64,000 nt of DNA from Pseudophaeomoniella oleicola (lineage: Eukaryota; Ascomycota; Eurotiomycetes; Phaeomoniellales; Phaeomoniellaceae), in contig QWDQ01000007.1 of the NCBI GenBank assembly GCA_003868215.1, positions 434,001 to 498,000 of the forward strand, written 5' to 3'. The notes beneath the pieces were generated by a model that was given only the letters and a program-made list of their open reading frames with translations, was not told the origin of the DNA and made no database searches. The translations under genes and the position numbers were made by a program. This document shows, piece after piece, positions 32,931 to 44,434 of this stretch (positions are counted from its first letter, which is position 1; every line of letters begins with the position of its first letter).

Positions 32931-34580
32931 ATGCGTTCCTCGGTCAGTGAAAACCCTTCAGCTTTATGCGCTATGATTGAGGATTCCCAGATCAAGCTCC
33001 AGCCAACACTGGAACAAGCACAAGATGTGCTCCGCAAGACATCGCAGTCCCCTCATCCTCCTAACCTGATTCCCCTCTATGCAACAATCCCGGCAGATCT
33101 TCTAACACCAAGCGGGGCGTACCTAAGGCTCTCGAAAGGTGCGAAACTATCGTTTCTATTTGAAAGCGCTGAAACAACTGGAACGGTCGGTCGCTATAGT
33201 TTCATAGGCGCCAACCCTCGGAAAGTATTGAAAAGTGGCCCCGGTTATGGAAGTGCAGAGGATCCATTACCTACATTACAAAAGGCATTATCTACATCAA
33301 GGGTAGCGACAGTGCCAGGTTTACAACTACCGCCCCTCACTGGCGGAGCAATTGGTTATGTGGGCTATGACTGCGTACGGTATTTTGAACCAAAAACTGC
33401 GAGAGACATGAAAGATGTGTTGAAGGTCCCGGAGAGCTTTTTCATGCTATTCGACAATGTCGTTGCATTCGATCATTTCTTCCAGCAAATTAAGGTCATT
33501 GCGTATATCCAAATACCATCGACTTTGGAAAGCCTTTCACAGGCGTATGAAGAAGCATCAGAGCAGATAGCTCGGATAGTTGATATACTGCAGGACGATG
33601 TTACACCTCAGGTACCACAGGACTCGATTACGCCCAATCAGGACTATACTTCAAACATTGGTCAACAAGGCTATGAGGGTCATGTGTTGGAACTCAAGAA
33701 ACATATCGTCTGTGGCGACATCATCCAGGCTGTGCCTTCTCAGCGATTAGCTCGGCCAACGTCGCTCCATCCGTTTAACATATACCGCCATTTGAGGACC
33801 GTCAATCCTTCTCCGTATCTCTTTTACGTTGATTGTGATGACTTCCAGCTTGTTGGGGCGAGCCCTGAGCTTCTCGTGAAGGAGTTGGAAGGCCGGATCA
33901 TCACCCACCCTATAGCAGGCACTGTTAAGCGAGGTACCACCCCCGAGGAGGACGAGATCCTTGCGAACGAGCTCAGGGGTAGTCTCAAGGACAGAGCAGA
34001 GCATGTCATGCTTGTTGACCTTGCAAGGAATGACATCAACCGAGTGTGCGATCCCTTGAGCACACGCGTCGATCGACTCATGGTTGTCCAGAAATTCTCA
34101 CATGTTCAGCATCTTGTCAGCGAAGTATCTGGCATCCTAAGACCTGGTCAAACCCGTTGGGATGCCTTCCGTAGTATCTTCCCAGCTGGTACAGTCAGCG
34201 GCGCTCCCAAGGTCAAGGCCATGGAATTGATCGCGGAACTCGAAGGAGAGAAGCGAGGCGTATATGCCGGTGCTGTCGGTTATTTTGGGTTTGACGGAGT
34301 GTCAGAAGATGGGACCAACGAGATCGAGGGTGCCATGGATACTTGCATCGCGTTGAGAACCATGCTGGTGAAAGACGGAGTCGCCTATCTCCAAGCAGGT
34401 GGCGGCATTGTCTTTGACAGTGATCCATATGACGAATACATTGAGACACTCAACAAGTTGGGAGCAAACATGAAGACTATCGTGGCTGCAGAAGAGAGGT
34501 TTACGGGTATAGAGAGCAAGGGCGTGGATACCAAGGAGACCCAAAGGTCGAAAACTCACATTGACCTAGCAGCTGGTTGA
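32931..34580 (+). CDS. TRP2: Anthranilate synthase component I
   Basis: Converts chorismate to anthranilate with a glutamine amidotransferase partner, the first committed step of tryptophan synthesis. One exon, 549 aa from the first ATG; a second Met at 32973 (MIEDSQIKLQPTLEQA) aligns better with the usual fungal start. The N-terminal domain holds the regulatory site: SFLFESAETTGTVGRYSFIG (about 75-95) is the equivalent of the bacterial LLESA motif used for tryptophan feedback. The chorismate-binding domain (about 240-530) shows IQAVPSQRLARP, PSPYLFYVDC, PIAGTVKRGTTPEED, LVDLARNDINRV, GTVSGAPKVKAMELI and IQAGGGIVFDSDP-type blocks, here LQAGGGIVFDSDPYDEY. All expected active-site segments are present. 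No Gcn4-type TGASTCA site is seen in the short upstream region. Confidence 0.97.
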   Translation: MRSSVSENPSALCAMIEDSQIKLQPTLEQAQDVLRKTSQSPHPPNLIPLYATIPADLLTPSGAYLRLSKGAKLSFLFESAETTGTVGRYSFIGANPRKVLKSGPGYGSAEDPLPTLQKALSTSRVATVPGLQLPPLTGGAIGYVGYDCVRYFEPKTARDMKDVLKVPESFFMLFDNVVAFDHFFQQIKVIAYIQIPSTLESLSQAYEEASEQIARIVDILQDDVTPQVPQDSITPNQDYTSNIGQQGYEGHVLELKKHIVCGDIIQAVPSQRLARPTSLHPFNIYRHLRTVNPSPYLFYVDCDDFQLVGASPELLVKELEGRIITHPIAGTVKRGTTPEEDEILANELRGSLKDRAEHVMLVDLARNDINRVCDPLSTRVDRLMVVQKFSHVQHLVSEVSGILRPGQTRWDAFRSIFPAGTVSGAPKVKAMELIAELEGEKRGVYAGAVGYFGFDGVSEDGTNEIEGAMDTCIALRTMLVKDGVAYLQAGGGIVFDSDPYDEYIETLNKLGANMKTIVAAEERFTGIESKGVDTKETQRSKTHIDLAAG

Positions 34581-34926
34581 GGAGTTCTGTTTAATGAGGT
34601 ATGTAGGGAAGCGGTAATATACAGACGTTAAGGCGGTCACCTGTGAGAATTTGATATATCCCATACTAGTGTAAAAGTCATTTCCCAGCGGCCCTGTAGG
34701 TTATTGTGACTGGGTATCTTTCCCTTGTTTCCTTTTCTTTTCTTTTTTTGCTTCCCTCCTATCCCACTACCTACAGCGTCGACTTCTACCAGGAAATTCT
34801 CGACCACGACAGCCGAGATCTCGACGTATCATAGCCCCATCCCATTTGGTCGTTCCAAATATAATCCGCATCTACATTTGAGCCTGTGCACGACACTGCC
34901 TAATTCGGGACTCCCAATCATTCAAC
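34581..34926. other. TRP2 3' end and leader of the next gene
   Basis: 346 bp. A C/T-rich tract (34722-34770) lies about 160-200 bp ahead of the next start codon and looks like a fungal promoter pyrimidine element. No gene is seen. Confidence 0.45.
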
Positions 34927-35974
34927 ATGGCTGGCCAGACAGCGAGAAAACGACCGAGTAAGTAACGGTATCCTGCACGTCTGCCATCTCGACTCGCCTT
35001 TCTATGAATATACCGACTGATAAGGATAGGTGCAAACGGAGCGGCTCTGGTTCAAAACAAAAGGCGGCGGGGAGTGGCGACAGAGAACCAGAGTGATCAC
35101 AAATTGATCGATGAAGACCAGTATGGCAGTGGACGCGAATTGGACGATCTTCCCGAAGCAAACAGTCAAAAAGAGATACGGCAAAAGATCGTTCATATCG
35201 CCAGGTGAGCCCGATACCTCCTGCACATATGTCGTTGTTTCTTATGCTCAGCAGTGATCTGAGGACGAGATTAGACAGCACGATGGCGGAACTAGGCAAG
35301 GAGGACCACTGGCCAACGGAATTTGTAGGAAAAGTGACGGAAGATGAGAAGAGATTGAGAGTGAACTTGACGAATGGCATCAAGGAAAGGTATGCCCAAC
35401 GACATGCCCCTCATGTTTTATTGTCTATTAAGGAACATTCAGGAAAGGAAAATGTATAGATTTCACCCACGGTTTCTGCCAAATCTTGCATCGCGCAATC
35501 TTGAAGCCAGTGTTGAACAGTGCCAGCGAGAGACGTCCCTGGACAGAATGCCTCACGAGCAAAGAGCATCCACTTTACCTTCAGTGCAATGCATCCATTC
35601 AATCGTCAAAGGTATTGTTGGATGATTATCGGACGATAGTCGAGAGATCCAGCAAGCCTGCCGAGATCGGTGATCTTTCAAGCAAGTTCGAGATGAAAAG
35701 GGATAAGGTTGTTAGAGTCATCAAAGGTGGGAAGAGAGTCACTCGACACCAAGCCATTGGATTACTTGAGCATCGCCGAGATCCGACTTCAAGAGACCCA
35801 TATGAACTTGGGGGTGTTGCCGAGGAGGACGCAGCAGATGTTCGAGCCATGTTAATCGCAGGTCAGAAGAAGGTTGAGGCATCAGGGAACCATGTTGGCA
35901 ATACTTGGGGAAGTGTTGCATACGACGCCATGAAAGCGTTCAAGTCTATGAGCAGGGTCGCAGAAAGGAAGTGA
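34927..35974 (+). CDS. Unknown protein, four exons, 291 aa (model tentative)
   Basis: Proposed exons: 34927-34957, 35030-35204, 35252-35389 and 35443-35974. The first three junctions are strong: donors GTAAGT, GTGAGC and GTATGC, and the frame gives MAGQTARKRPSANGA, KEIRQKIVHIAS, then SDLRTRLDSTMAEL and GIKER. The third intron begins after a tandem CAGCAG acceptor upstream, so the protein may have one or two serines there. The last junction is less certain, because another frame is also open from 35434 to 35625. The C-terminal half (LLDDYRTIVERSSKPAEIGD, then MKRDKVVRVIKGGKRVTR) is charged and helical and ends RVAERK. The product looks nuclear and basic at the N-terminus (KRRR). I do not recognise the family. 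Confidence 0.6.
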
Positions 35975-36491
35975 TGGCGTGAGTCCACAGGAAGCCCACC
36001 AAAGACCAGACCCGTGCGCCTTACCATCCGGACACTTCTGGGTTGTGCTGTGATGCTCATATAAATTTCCCATTCCACAGCACTTCCAAACTGAGCTTGG
36101 AGTCGGCCTCTGTGTAACTACTCTCGCATTGCTTAACACGAGTGCACATAGCGATGCATCTCTACTATCGACTCGACTAATGCATAGTAATCATTGTAAA
36201 GGGCTGCACTTATCGACTGTGCGGCATTTCTCCGCTTTTTCGCTAAATTGACTGGTCGCTACCGTGATAAGTTGATAAGGTTTTGGGTTAGCTTCCCAAC
36301 ACCTCTAAAGGAAAGTGGACCGAAGCCCACGAACTTCCACTTTTCGCTCTCCAAAAATTGAAATCGAATTTGAAGCGACAGTTTGTTCAACAGCAACAAC
36401 CACGTCGACGACTACACCCTCTCTTCATCGCCAAGGTGAGACACATTTACACTCATTTCTCAATTAGGCCAGATCACTAATGCTTTCATAG
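35975..36491. promoter_or_regulatory. eL15 promoter and leader, with a 5' UTR intron
   Basis: The leader ends in a probable 56-nt intron at 36436-36491: donor AAG then GTGAGACA, branch TCACTAAT, and acceptor CATAG directly before the ATG. An intron abutting the start codon is common in fungal ribosomal protein genes. The area at about 36230-36380 should hold the core promoter. Confidence 0.55.
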
Positions 36492-37287
36492 ATGGGTGCC
36501 CTCAAATACGTCGAAGAGCTTCAGAAGAAGAAGCAGTCTGATATCTTTCGTTTCCTTCTTCGAGTGCGCTGCTGGGAGGTGAGCAACACATAATCCTTAC
36601 AAGCAATGATGCGCAATCCATGCTTCAGTGGAGCGCATGCTTGCTTTGTGGCACAATTCCTGTGTCTTGCTATACACTCGTTGAACTTTGCTGAGAGTGC
36701 ATAATATAGCTCCGTCAACTCAATGTCATCCACCGCGCATCCCGCCCATCTCGACCAGACAAGGCCCGTCGTCTCGGTTACAAGGCCAAACAAGGCTACG
36801 TGATCTACCGTGTTCGTGTCCGACGTGGTGGTCGCAAGAGGCCAGCACCAAAGGGTGCCACATATGGTAAGCAGTCATAGCATAGTTATTTGTATTGTGT
36901 GTTCTAACATCCACCCCAGGCAAGCCAACCAACCAGGGTATCAACCAGCTCAAGTACCAACGATCCCTGAAGTCAACTGCCGAGGAGCGTGTCGGTCGCC
37001 GCTGCGCCAACTTGCGTGTTCTTAACTCGTACTGGATCAACCAAGACTCTACCTTTAAGTACTACGAGGTTATCCTTGTCGACCCACAACACAAGGCCAT
37101 CCGCAAGGATCCCCGCATCAACTGGATCGTCAACCCCGTTCACAAGCACCGTGAGGCTCGTGGTCTCACCGCTACTGGAAAGAAGTCTCGTGGATTGGGC
37201 AAGGGTCACAAGTTCAACAAGACTACAGCTGGAAGGAGAAAGACCTGGAAGAGACACAACACTCTTTCTCTCTGGAGATACCGATAA
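36492..37287 (+). CDS. RPL15: 60S ribosomal protein eL15
   Basis: Structural protein of the cytosolic large ribosomal subunit. Exons 36492-36578, 36710-36866 and 36920-37287 give 203 aa, the standard length. The sequence follows the family from end to end: [30 protein letters not shown], then [79 protein letters not shown] and the end [14 protein letters not shown]. Exon 2 begins with Leu (LRQLN) where animals have Tyr. Introns of 131 and 53 nt lie within the gene. Confidence 0.98.
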
Positions 37288-38206
37288 AGGAGAAACTGAA
37301 TTGGCTTTGGAGCTTATTCAGCGGTGGTTTATGGGCATGTTGCTTTTGGTCCTTTATTGCAACAAAAGTCGCATGATGACGTCCTTCAGTCAAATAGCGC
37401 TCTGGTACTATGGTCGAAGAGTATGAACTTCGAAATGGTATTCATGGAACAATAAGAATTCATTTCAAGGATTTGAAGTGCCGATGATACATTCTCTCGA
37501 ATGTGTGCCAATATCCCCAATGGCGAACTGGCTGTATTGTTGCTTGCATGTTTCAGCCGGTCTGTGACAATGTTGCTTAGTACCCATGATATATCCTATA
37601 CCAGTCGGTTCACTCCGTCTAGTACCGTACCTTGCATCCCTCTCCTCTGTCTTGAAATTAGGTCAACGTCAAGGAGAGAAGCCTTTCATGCCAGCCAACA
37701 TCGTAATAGGTAAGGGTTAACTTAACCTTGGCAGGTACGTTTGCCGGTCGCCGATCAAAGCGCCCCTGCCAAATTTTTTTGCTGCTAAGAAATCTCCTGA
37801 GGAATTCACGGGCTGCACGGCCAGAGCAACAACATCGCCCATTTTCCCATATTGCTGCATCAGTCTGGATATATCGCCGGTCTCCTCTCTCACAGTTGTA
37901 TCCGAGCTACAATTGCTGGATAGCCACATGTAGGAAGCAACTTACAGTATGCTTCTGCGTCACCGCTCATGATCAACCCCACACTCTTTAGCCGGGTGCT
38001 AGCTTAGCGGAACACGAGGACCCTTAAAAAGAGAGCATCTACCGTAAATGTTCTGTTCGTATACAGTATCTAATTACTGGCGCCTTTCTGAAAAGCTGGG
38101 CGGGCTTATCGACTTGGAAATTATCAAGACGTCAGATGGCCTCATCTGTTATTGATTATTGTCGTCGTCAGTGGTTGGCCTCGCATGAGACCCAGTGCTT
38201 TTTGAG
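37288..38206. promoter_or_regulatory. eL15 3' end and HECT-ligase upstream region
   Basis: About 900 bp. No credible ORF apart from a tiny upstream ORF: ATG at 38185, six codons, ending in TGA at 38203-38205, one base before the HECT ATG at 38207. If the transcript starts upstream of 38185 this uORF could lower translation of the ligase. Confidence 0.45.
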
Positions 38207-41200
38207 ATGACTCCCTGGCCACCACCCCGGTCACAACCATCAGTCTACCAGCCGCGCCATACTTCCCCTCAACATCCCGCTCCAACTCCCGGGACAGCTT
38301 CGCAAACACCCCAAGCACCTACAAATGATTATAGCATCCCTGCCCTGCGCCCTTCTCCTTCAGCCGCCGAGCGACCTCGACCTGACTCTTCAGAGCTACG
38401 ACATGCGAGATCATTCAGCCACCCGTTTCCTTCGATCTTTGGCGGAGCAAAGAAAACAGAAAAGAGGCAGGCGGCGAAAGCGAGTCCAAAAGCTGTAATA
38501 GATTCTACCGATGAAGAGCCCTCCTTCCTCAGCAAGGCCATGCGGTTAAAGAGGGACAATTCTCTCACAGAAAAGGAGCCTGTCACTGGACGCTGCATGA
38601 CTTGCGATTCAACTGTGCGATGGCCAAGGGAAGTGAAGGTATTCAGGTGTGTCACATGTCAGACTATCAACGATTTGGAGCCTTTTGTAGAGGCACAGAC
38701 GGACCAAAGCTTCTCTGGGAAGGTGGAGCATGAGGCAGGTAACAGAAAACGTCCGTCCAGAATTCTTTCTCTCAGTATACGCCTAACTTGTATACAGCAC
38801 TTCCCATCTCTGTCGAACGAACCAGAGCTATTATAAATCGCTGTGTCAATGACTATCTAAATTCGCAGCTCCATAATGTTCAGCCAACACCAGCGCCGCT
38901 CCTACCAAGTCCTCCGCACACATCCGGGATGGAAGACGGTCTCCAGCATCGCAGACCTGCGCATAGCAGGGGCAATAGCGGGTACAATGGGCACGTTGAG
39001 GCACAGGCAAGACCGAGGACCGCACATTCTCCGAGAAAGACGACGTTTTCAGATCACACAGAAGGAGTGTCACATAAGTCTCCCACTATGATCCCACGAA
39101 AGCCTGTCCCATCAGGAGTGGACAAGCCTCTCCCTCCACCGCCACGTGTTCAGCAAGGGATCGCCAATCCAAGTAGAAGCTTGAGAGTCCCAGATCCTCA
39201 CTCCGGCATAGCTTCTGATAAGGGCGAATCTGATCTTGATATGCCATCCAGCTCCAGTAAACGGTCACCGCCGATTTTCAAGCCCTTGGAGATTTACATT
39301 CAAGGTTGTTTGACCGGATGTACATCGCTTAACATGTCATTCATGAGTGTGAGGCCTAAGGTGCCTGTCAGAGCTGCCAGCGAGAGCAGCGCCATGCGCC
39401 CTAGCTTTGACGTCGAGGACATGGATCCTCACTCAGATTCAATATCCCATTTGGATCCAAAAATGCTTCTTTTGGGGGATATCGCGGAGAACGGCTTATG
39501 GTGGACAGGGAGTAGACCAGAAAGACGGCCTTCTCAGCAACGCGATCGGTCACCCGACCCCGAAGGGAGCATGGTGAGTCCGAAGACTCCCAGGATAAAC
39601 TGGGCGGAGCTTGCAGAGTGGTATCACTTGATAATACATGCCGGCGATGATTGGAAGGAGAGATGGTACCAAATAGGCCCAGACAAAGAAGAGTTACAAG
39701 AGACTTCTGAACGGTGCCGCCGGTGGAGAGCAACCAACATGGCAGAATTAGATAAGGAAATTAGTGATGCACGGATACATACTCAACGCACGTTTTTGAA
39801 AGCCTTAGAAAACTTGCTCAAACGCCCACGCCGGCCGTTGAAGCAAGCGGAAGACTGCAGGTACTTGATGATGCTACTCGCAAATCCACTTCTCTTCTCG
39901 AGCGAGAGTAGTCGATCTTCGATAGCTCATATGCACGGTGAGCGGGACGTCAATTCGCTGTCTGTGGCACAGAAGAAAGGTCTGGGAATGCAACGTAGTG
40001 TTTCAAGCGCAGCAAGCAGCAGAAAGAGCAATCTCGGTCATCACGCTGGACTTGTCAAGCGGATACTAGGCCTTATATCGAACTTGCCTGATGATATTCA
40101 CCAGGTCATTGTGTCATGGTTTTGCAGATTCTCGGAGAGTCATTTTCACCGGCTCGTCGAGCTAGTCGGTGGTTTTGTCACTTATCGCCTGACGAGACTC
40201 CAAGGACAGAAACGTCCTGAGATCCCGAATCCTACTGCTGGCCTTGTGCCAGACTTTTCCGGCCCGGGCGGAGCGAGTTCAGCACAGATACATGCCGCGC
40301 TTTCCGACCGACCCTCGGCAGCGCAGAAGCCTGTTGACGACAAGAAACCGAAATTCGCCGCTTATAGTGAGGACTGGCAGATACGTGTCGCCGCTAGAGT
40401 GATGTCGTTGTTGTTCAGGGCCAATACCTCCCATCCGTGGAAGCAACGCGACCAGGTGCCAAAGGGTCTAAGGATTCAGAATCCCGGCCTTAGTGCAAGG
40501 CATGCTGCACATTCCCATGGTCAGATTCTTCCCACAAGTGTGTTTTACAACACTATGCTTGATTACTGTGACCTTGTGACGGATTTTGAAGCCTGGGAGA
40601 CTGGCCGGTCGAAATTTGCATTCTGCCGCTATCCATTCTTCTTGAGCATTTGGGCCAAGATTCACATTATGGAATACGATGCCCGTCGCCAAATGGAAGT
40701 CAGGGCTCGAGAAGCCTTCTTTGACAGTATCTTAACAAGAAAGGCTGTCAGCCAGTTTCTCGTGCTACGGGTTCGGTGCGTAGTTTCCCATTTCCGACCA
40801 AAAGTATATTGAGTTACTTACACTTTGCAGTCGTGAATGTTTAGTAGAGGACAGCCTACGAGCGGTCAGCGGAGTTGTCGGTTCAGGCTCCGAGGACATA
40901 AAGAAAGCTTTGAAGATCGATTTCCAAGGCGAGGAAGGCGTCGACGCTGGCGGTCTTCGAAAAGAATGGTTCCTCCTGCTTACCCGGGAGATATTTGATC
41001 CACAACACGGTAAACGCGGTCCTTGCTTTCTCTTTCGGTACTCTGATTGCTGATTTTGTTGAAGGCCTCTTCGTCTACGACGAGGATTCTCAATTCTGTT
41101 ACTTCAACTCATATTGTTTCGAGTCTTCGGAGCAATTTTTCCTGGTAGGCGTACTCCTCGGTTTAGCAATTTACAACTCAGCCATCCTTGACGTTGCCTT

Positions 41201-41987
41201 TCCGCCATTCGCCTTCAAGAAATTGCTTGCATCTGCACCATCGTCCCATACGCCGATGACCACGGCACCCAAAATCGTCCAAGTATACACTTTGGAAGAC
41301 CTTGCTGAAATCCGCCCGGCGCTCGCTCGTGGGCTGCGGCAGCTTCTCGAATATGACGGTAACGTTGAAGAGACTTTCTCTCTCGACTTTGTCGCGCAAG
41401 TAGATCGCTATGGGGCGCCTGTTCAGGTGCCCTTGTGTCCAGGGGGTGAGAGAAAGGCCGTCACAAATTCAAATCGTAAAGAGTATGTCGATTTGTACAT
41501 CCGTTACCTTTTGGACACGGCCGTCTCGCGGCAATACGAGCCTTTCAAGCGCGGATTCTTTACAGTCTGTGGAGGCAATGCTCTCAGTCTGTTCAGACCT
41601 GAGGAGATCGAGCTCCTCATCAGAGGCTCAGACGAACCTCTAGACATCGGCGCTCTCAAAGCAGTCGCTACTTACGAGAACTGGCACTCGAAACGGCCCG
41701 AAGAGGAACTACAGGCACGTTGGTTTTGGGATGCTTTCGCAGAGGCTTCCCCCAAGGATCAACGAAAAGTTTTGAGCTTCATAACGGGAAGTGATCGCAT
41801 CCCTGCCATGGGTGCTACCAACCTTATCCTTCGAATTGCTTGCATTGGACAAGATGACAGCGATAGACTACCCAGCGCACGGACGTGCTTTAATATGCTG
41901 GCGCTCTATCGATATAGCTCGCGAGAGAAACTCGAGCGAAAGTTATGGATGGCGATTGGTGGAAGCGAGGGTTTTGGTCTCAAGTAA
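38207..41987 (+). CDS. HECT-type E3 ubiquitin ligase, HUL4-like
   Basis: Four exons (38207-38738, 38798-40775, 40831-41009, 41065-41987) give 1203 aa, and all junctions keep frame. The C-terminal HECT domain (about 850-1203) includes the start of its N-lobe (LKIDFQGEEGVDAGGLRKEW), then DPQH/GLFVYDEDSQFCYFN and VLLGLAIYNSAILDVAFPP. The C-lobe ends LPSARTCFNMLALYRYSS, where Cys at about residue 1171 is the thioester site. Near the N-terminus a CMTC...CVTC pair (GRCMTCDSTVRWPREVK, then FRCVTCQTIN, about residues 145-170) forms a zinc ribbon similar to LSD1-type fingers. Long Ser/Pro/Arg-rich regions lie between. Domain order and the single C-terminal HECT without C2/WW domains match the Hul4 group. 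Substrates are unknown. Confidence 0.92.
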
Positions 41988-42167
41988 AGTAGTAAGCAGT
42001 CAGTCCAAGGGTTGGAGTTTCTTTTCTCTTTTGTTCTTGATGTTACTACCTCTTTTGTTTGCATTGCGGGGGGAGTTGGCTGTCCGTGGGTCTTGGTTTC
42101 TTTGTATTTTCATATGGGTTTGGGCAGCGATGATGCATTATTTTAGCAGACAGAGAGAGAGAGAGAG

Positions 42168-42201
<34 letters not shown>

Positions 42202-42870
42202 TGGTGGGGGATGGGGGGGCATTAATTATATTTAATAGTGCATTGTGTAGGTAGTTGAATAGGAGAACGTGCATGCATGAACTCTGGGATTCATTCGAGG
42301 ATAGGCTATTACCTACTTATCTTCGAAGCTACGTACGTAGCTGGGTACAATATCTACCTTGACCATCATACCTCCCCCCCTTTGTGTTTGCCATTATCTT
42401 GGGATACAATAGATAGGCGATCTATTACATCACATCACGTTGGGTTGGGGTATGGGTAGGAAGAGGAAGAGGAAGGAACAAGTTGTCTCGTTTAGGTTCT
42501 AATTTCACTTGATGAAACTTGTGTTTCTTTGATAGCGAGAGAGACGACAGATAAAATGAGATGGGGTGTATAGTGAGAAAGTGATATCGTAGGAGTGGAA
42601 TGGATGGAATGAATATTGGTAAAAGCTTTTTGGTAGGTATCTTCGTCCCCTTCTCCTCCTTCTCTTCCTCTCTCTCTATATCGATCTTCTAGCTAGCTCG
42701 TATCTATCTTCAGTTGGGCAAAAACCGAGAGGATTATGAAAACAGAGGGTAGAGAAAAAGTGGTCCTGGTTGAGAGCCTCTTTTCACTCACGCTCTGTTT
42801 CAATCCATCATACTCATTCATCACCAGCCCAATCAAGGCAGGCCCGGCGTCAATTTTCTGAGGGTGTGAC
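41988..42870. other. Convergent 3' region with GA/GT microsatellite
   Basis: Between the HECT ligase and the dehydrogenase, both ending here. It holds a compound microsatellite, T/G-rich and A/G-rich strings, and a CTACGTACGTAG palindrome near 42328. No ORF with a domain is present. Confidence 0.55.
42149..42200. repeat. (GA)n(GT)n compound microsatellite
   Basis: About 10 GA units run directly into about 15 GT units, in the 3' region of the HECT ligase gene. Confidence 0.95.
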
Positions 42871-44434
42871 TTAAAAGGTGATGGCAGCCTTGATGGCGGA
42901 CTTGTTCTTCATTGCCTCCAAGCATTCCTTCCACTGGTCGAGGGTGAAGGTCTTATTAACGATACCCTTGACCTTGACCTTGCCGCTGTCGAGGTAGTCG
43001 ATGGCAGCGGGGAATTTGTAGGTTTCGGAGAAGGAACCGAGGATGGTGATTTCGTCTCCGACTGGATTGAGAGTGTTAGTGAATTGAGGACAAAAGGATA
43101 GAGATCAAGTGGGGATTCATCTGCAATAACAGATATAACACGGAAGCGGGAACGTACAGATCTTGCTTGGTGGCCATGAGACGCGGTCCTTGTTGGCGTA
43201 GACACCGTAAACGACCAGCTTACCGCCGCGGCGGACATAGTTGATCGAATCCTCCAAGATCTTGACTGAACCGGTGGCTTCAACGACGATATCGAATCCA
43301 TATGGGTTCTCGGCCTTGATCTGCTCGAACTGAGCAGAAGGGTTCGATCGGCTCAATGGGACGTAGACATCAGCGGCGTCGAGCGATTTGGCGAGATCCA
43401 TCTTGAGACCTTCTGGCGCAGCGACTACGACGTGGCAACCACCGTTTTGGCGGAGCATTTGGGTAAGGACGAGACCCGTTGGGCCGGCACCGAACATGAG
43501 GACTGAAGAGCCCATCTTTGGGGCGATCTTGTCGAGGCCGTGGGCAGCGCACGAGGCCGGCTCGAGGAGAGTAGCGTCCACGTCGGAAAGGTTCTTGATC
43601 TTAAAAACACGCTTGGCTGCAATAGAAAAGGTACGATGGTCAACCTTTGGCCTTCTCGAACCGGTGGGGTATTGAGTTGGCCTTACCTGGGTAAGCGCAG
43701 TATTCAGCGAAACCACCGGCCATGGTAACACCGTGGGCTTGGAAGTCCTCGCAGAGGAGCTCCTCACCGCGGCGGCAGTAGAAGCATTCTCCACAGAGTT
43801 CGGAGTTGTCTGCAACGACGCGATCGCCAATGTTGAAGCCCTTGACCTTGGGTCCGGTTGCCGCAACAACACCGACAGTTTCGTGACCTGAGTTCCAATG
43901 GTTTAGAATGTTGTTTAGATAATCTAATATAGATAAAATGGCATACCAGGAATCAATGGGAACTGTACGAAAAGAGTTAGCAGCTTCAGAAATAGAGAGC
44001 TACACCAGCAGCTCATTTCAAGCGTTGTAGCTGTGTTGGGATCATGCTTGACAACATACCTTGGCCAAGAACTCTCCCTCGTGGATGTGAAGATCAGTAC
44101 CGCATACACCGCAGGCCTTGACTTTGACCTATAGACGATATCTGTCAGGTATACTCCTGTATCTTTGAATCTGCTGTTCCTTACCAGGATATCGCTTTCA
44201 CGGAGCGTTGGAAGGGGGACTTCAACAACGCCATAATCCTCCGGCTTGGAGTATTGCTACAATATCAAAGACACGTTAGCAAACATTCTTTCGCTGCCCG
44301 TGCATGTATAAGGGTCTCGATCAGTTGGAATATCGGGTATGACCGGCTTTCAGAAAATGAAAAGCTTTGACGTGGGGTCGAGGGGAGGGGTAGAAGCTCA
44401 CCAAAGCTTTCATAGTCTTCGGGAGGTTAGACAT
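42871..44434 (-). CDS. Zinc-dependent medium-chain polyol/alcohol dehydrogenase
   Basis: Seven exons (44434-44402, 44256-44185, 44128-44060, 43962-43947, 43887-43687, 43616-43158, 43061-42871) give 346 aa, and all junctions close. The catalytic zinc site is visible as KACGVCGTDLHIHEGE and IPGHETVG; the structural zinc site is CGECFYCRRGEELLC. The Rossmann fold shows GAGPTGLVLTQMLRQNG. The end is KNKSAIKAAITF. Overall the protein resembles fungal D-arabinitol/sorbitol-type dehydrogenases of the MDR superfamily, which oxidise sugar alcohols with NAD(P). The exact substrate cannot be read from sequence. The fourth exon is only 16 nt and encodes FPLIP plus one base; losing it would shift the frame. 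Confidence 0.9.
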
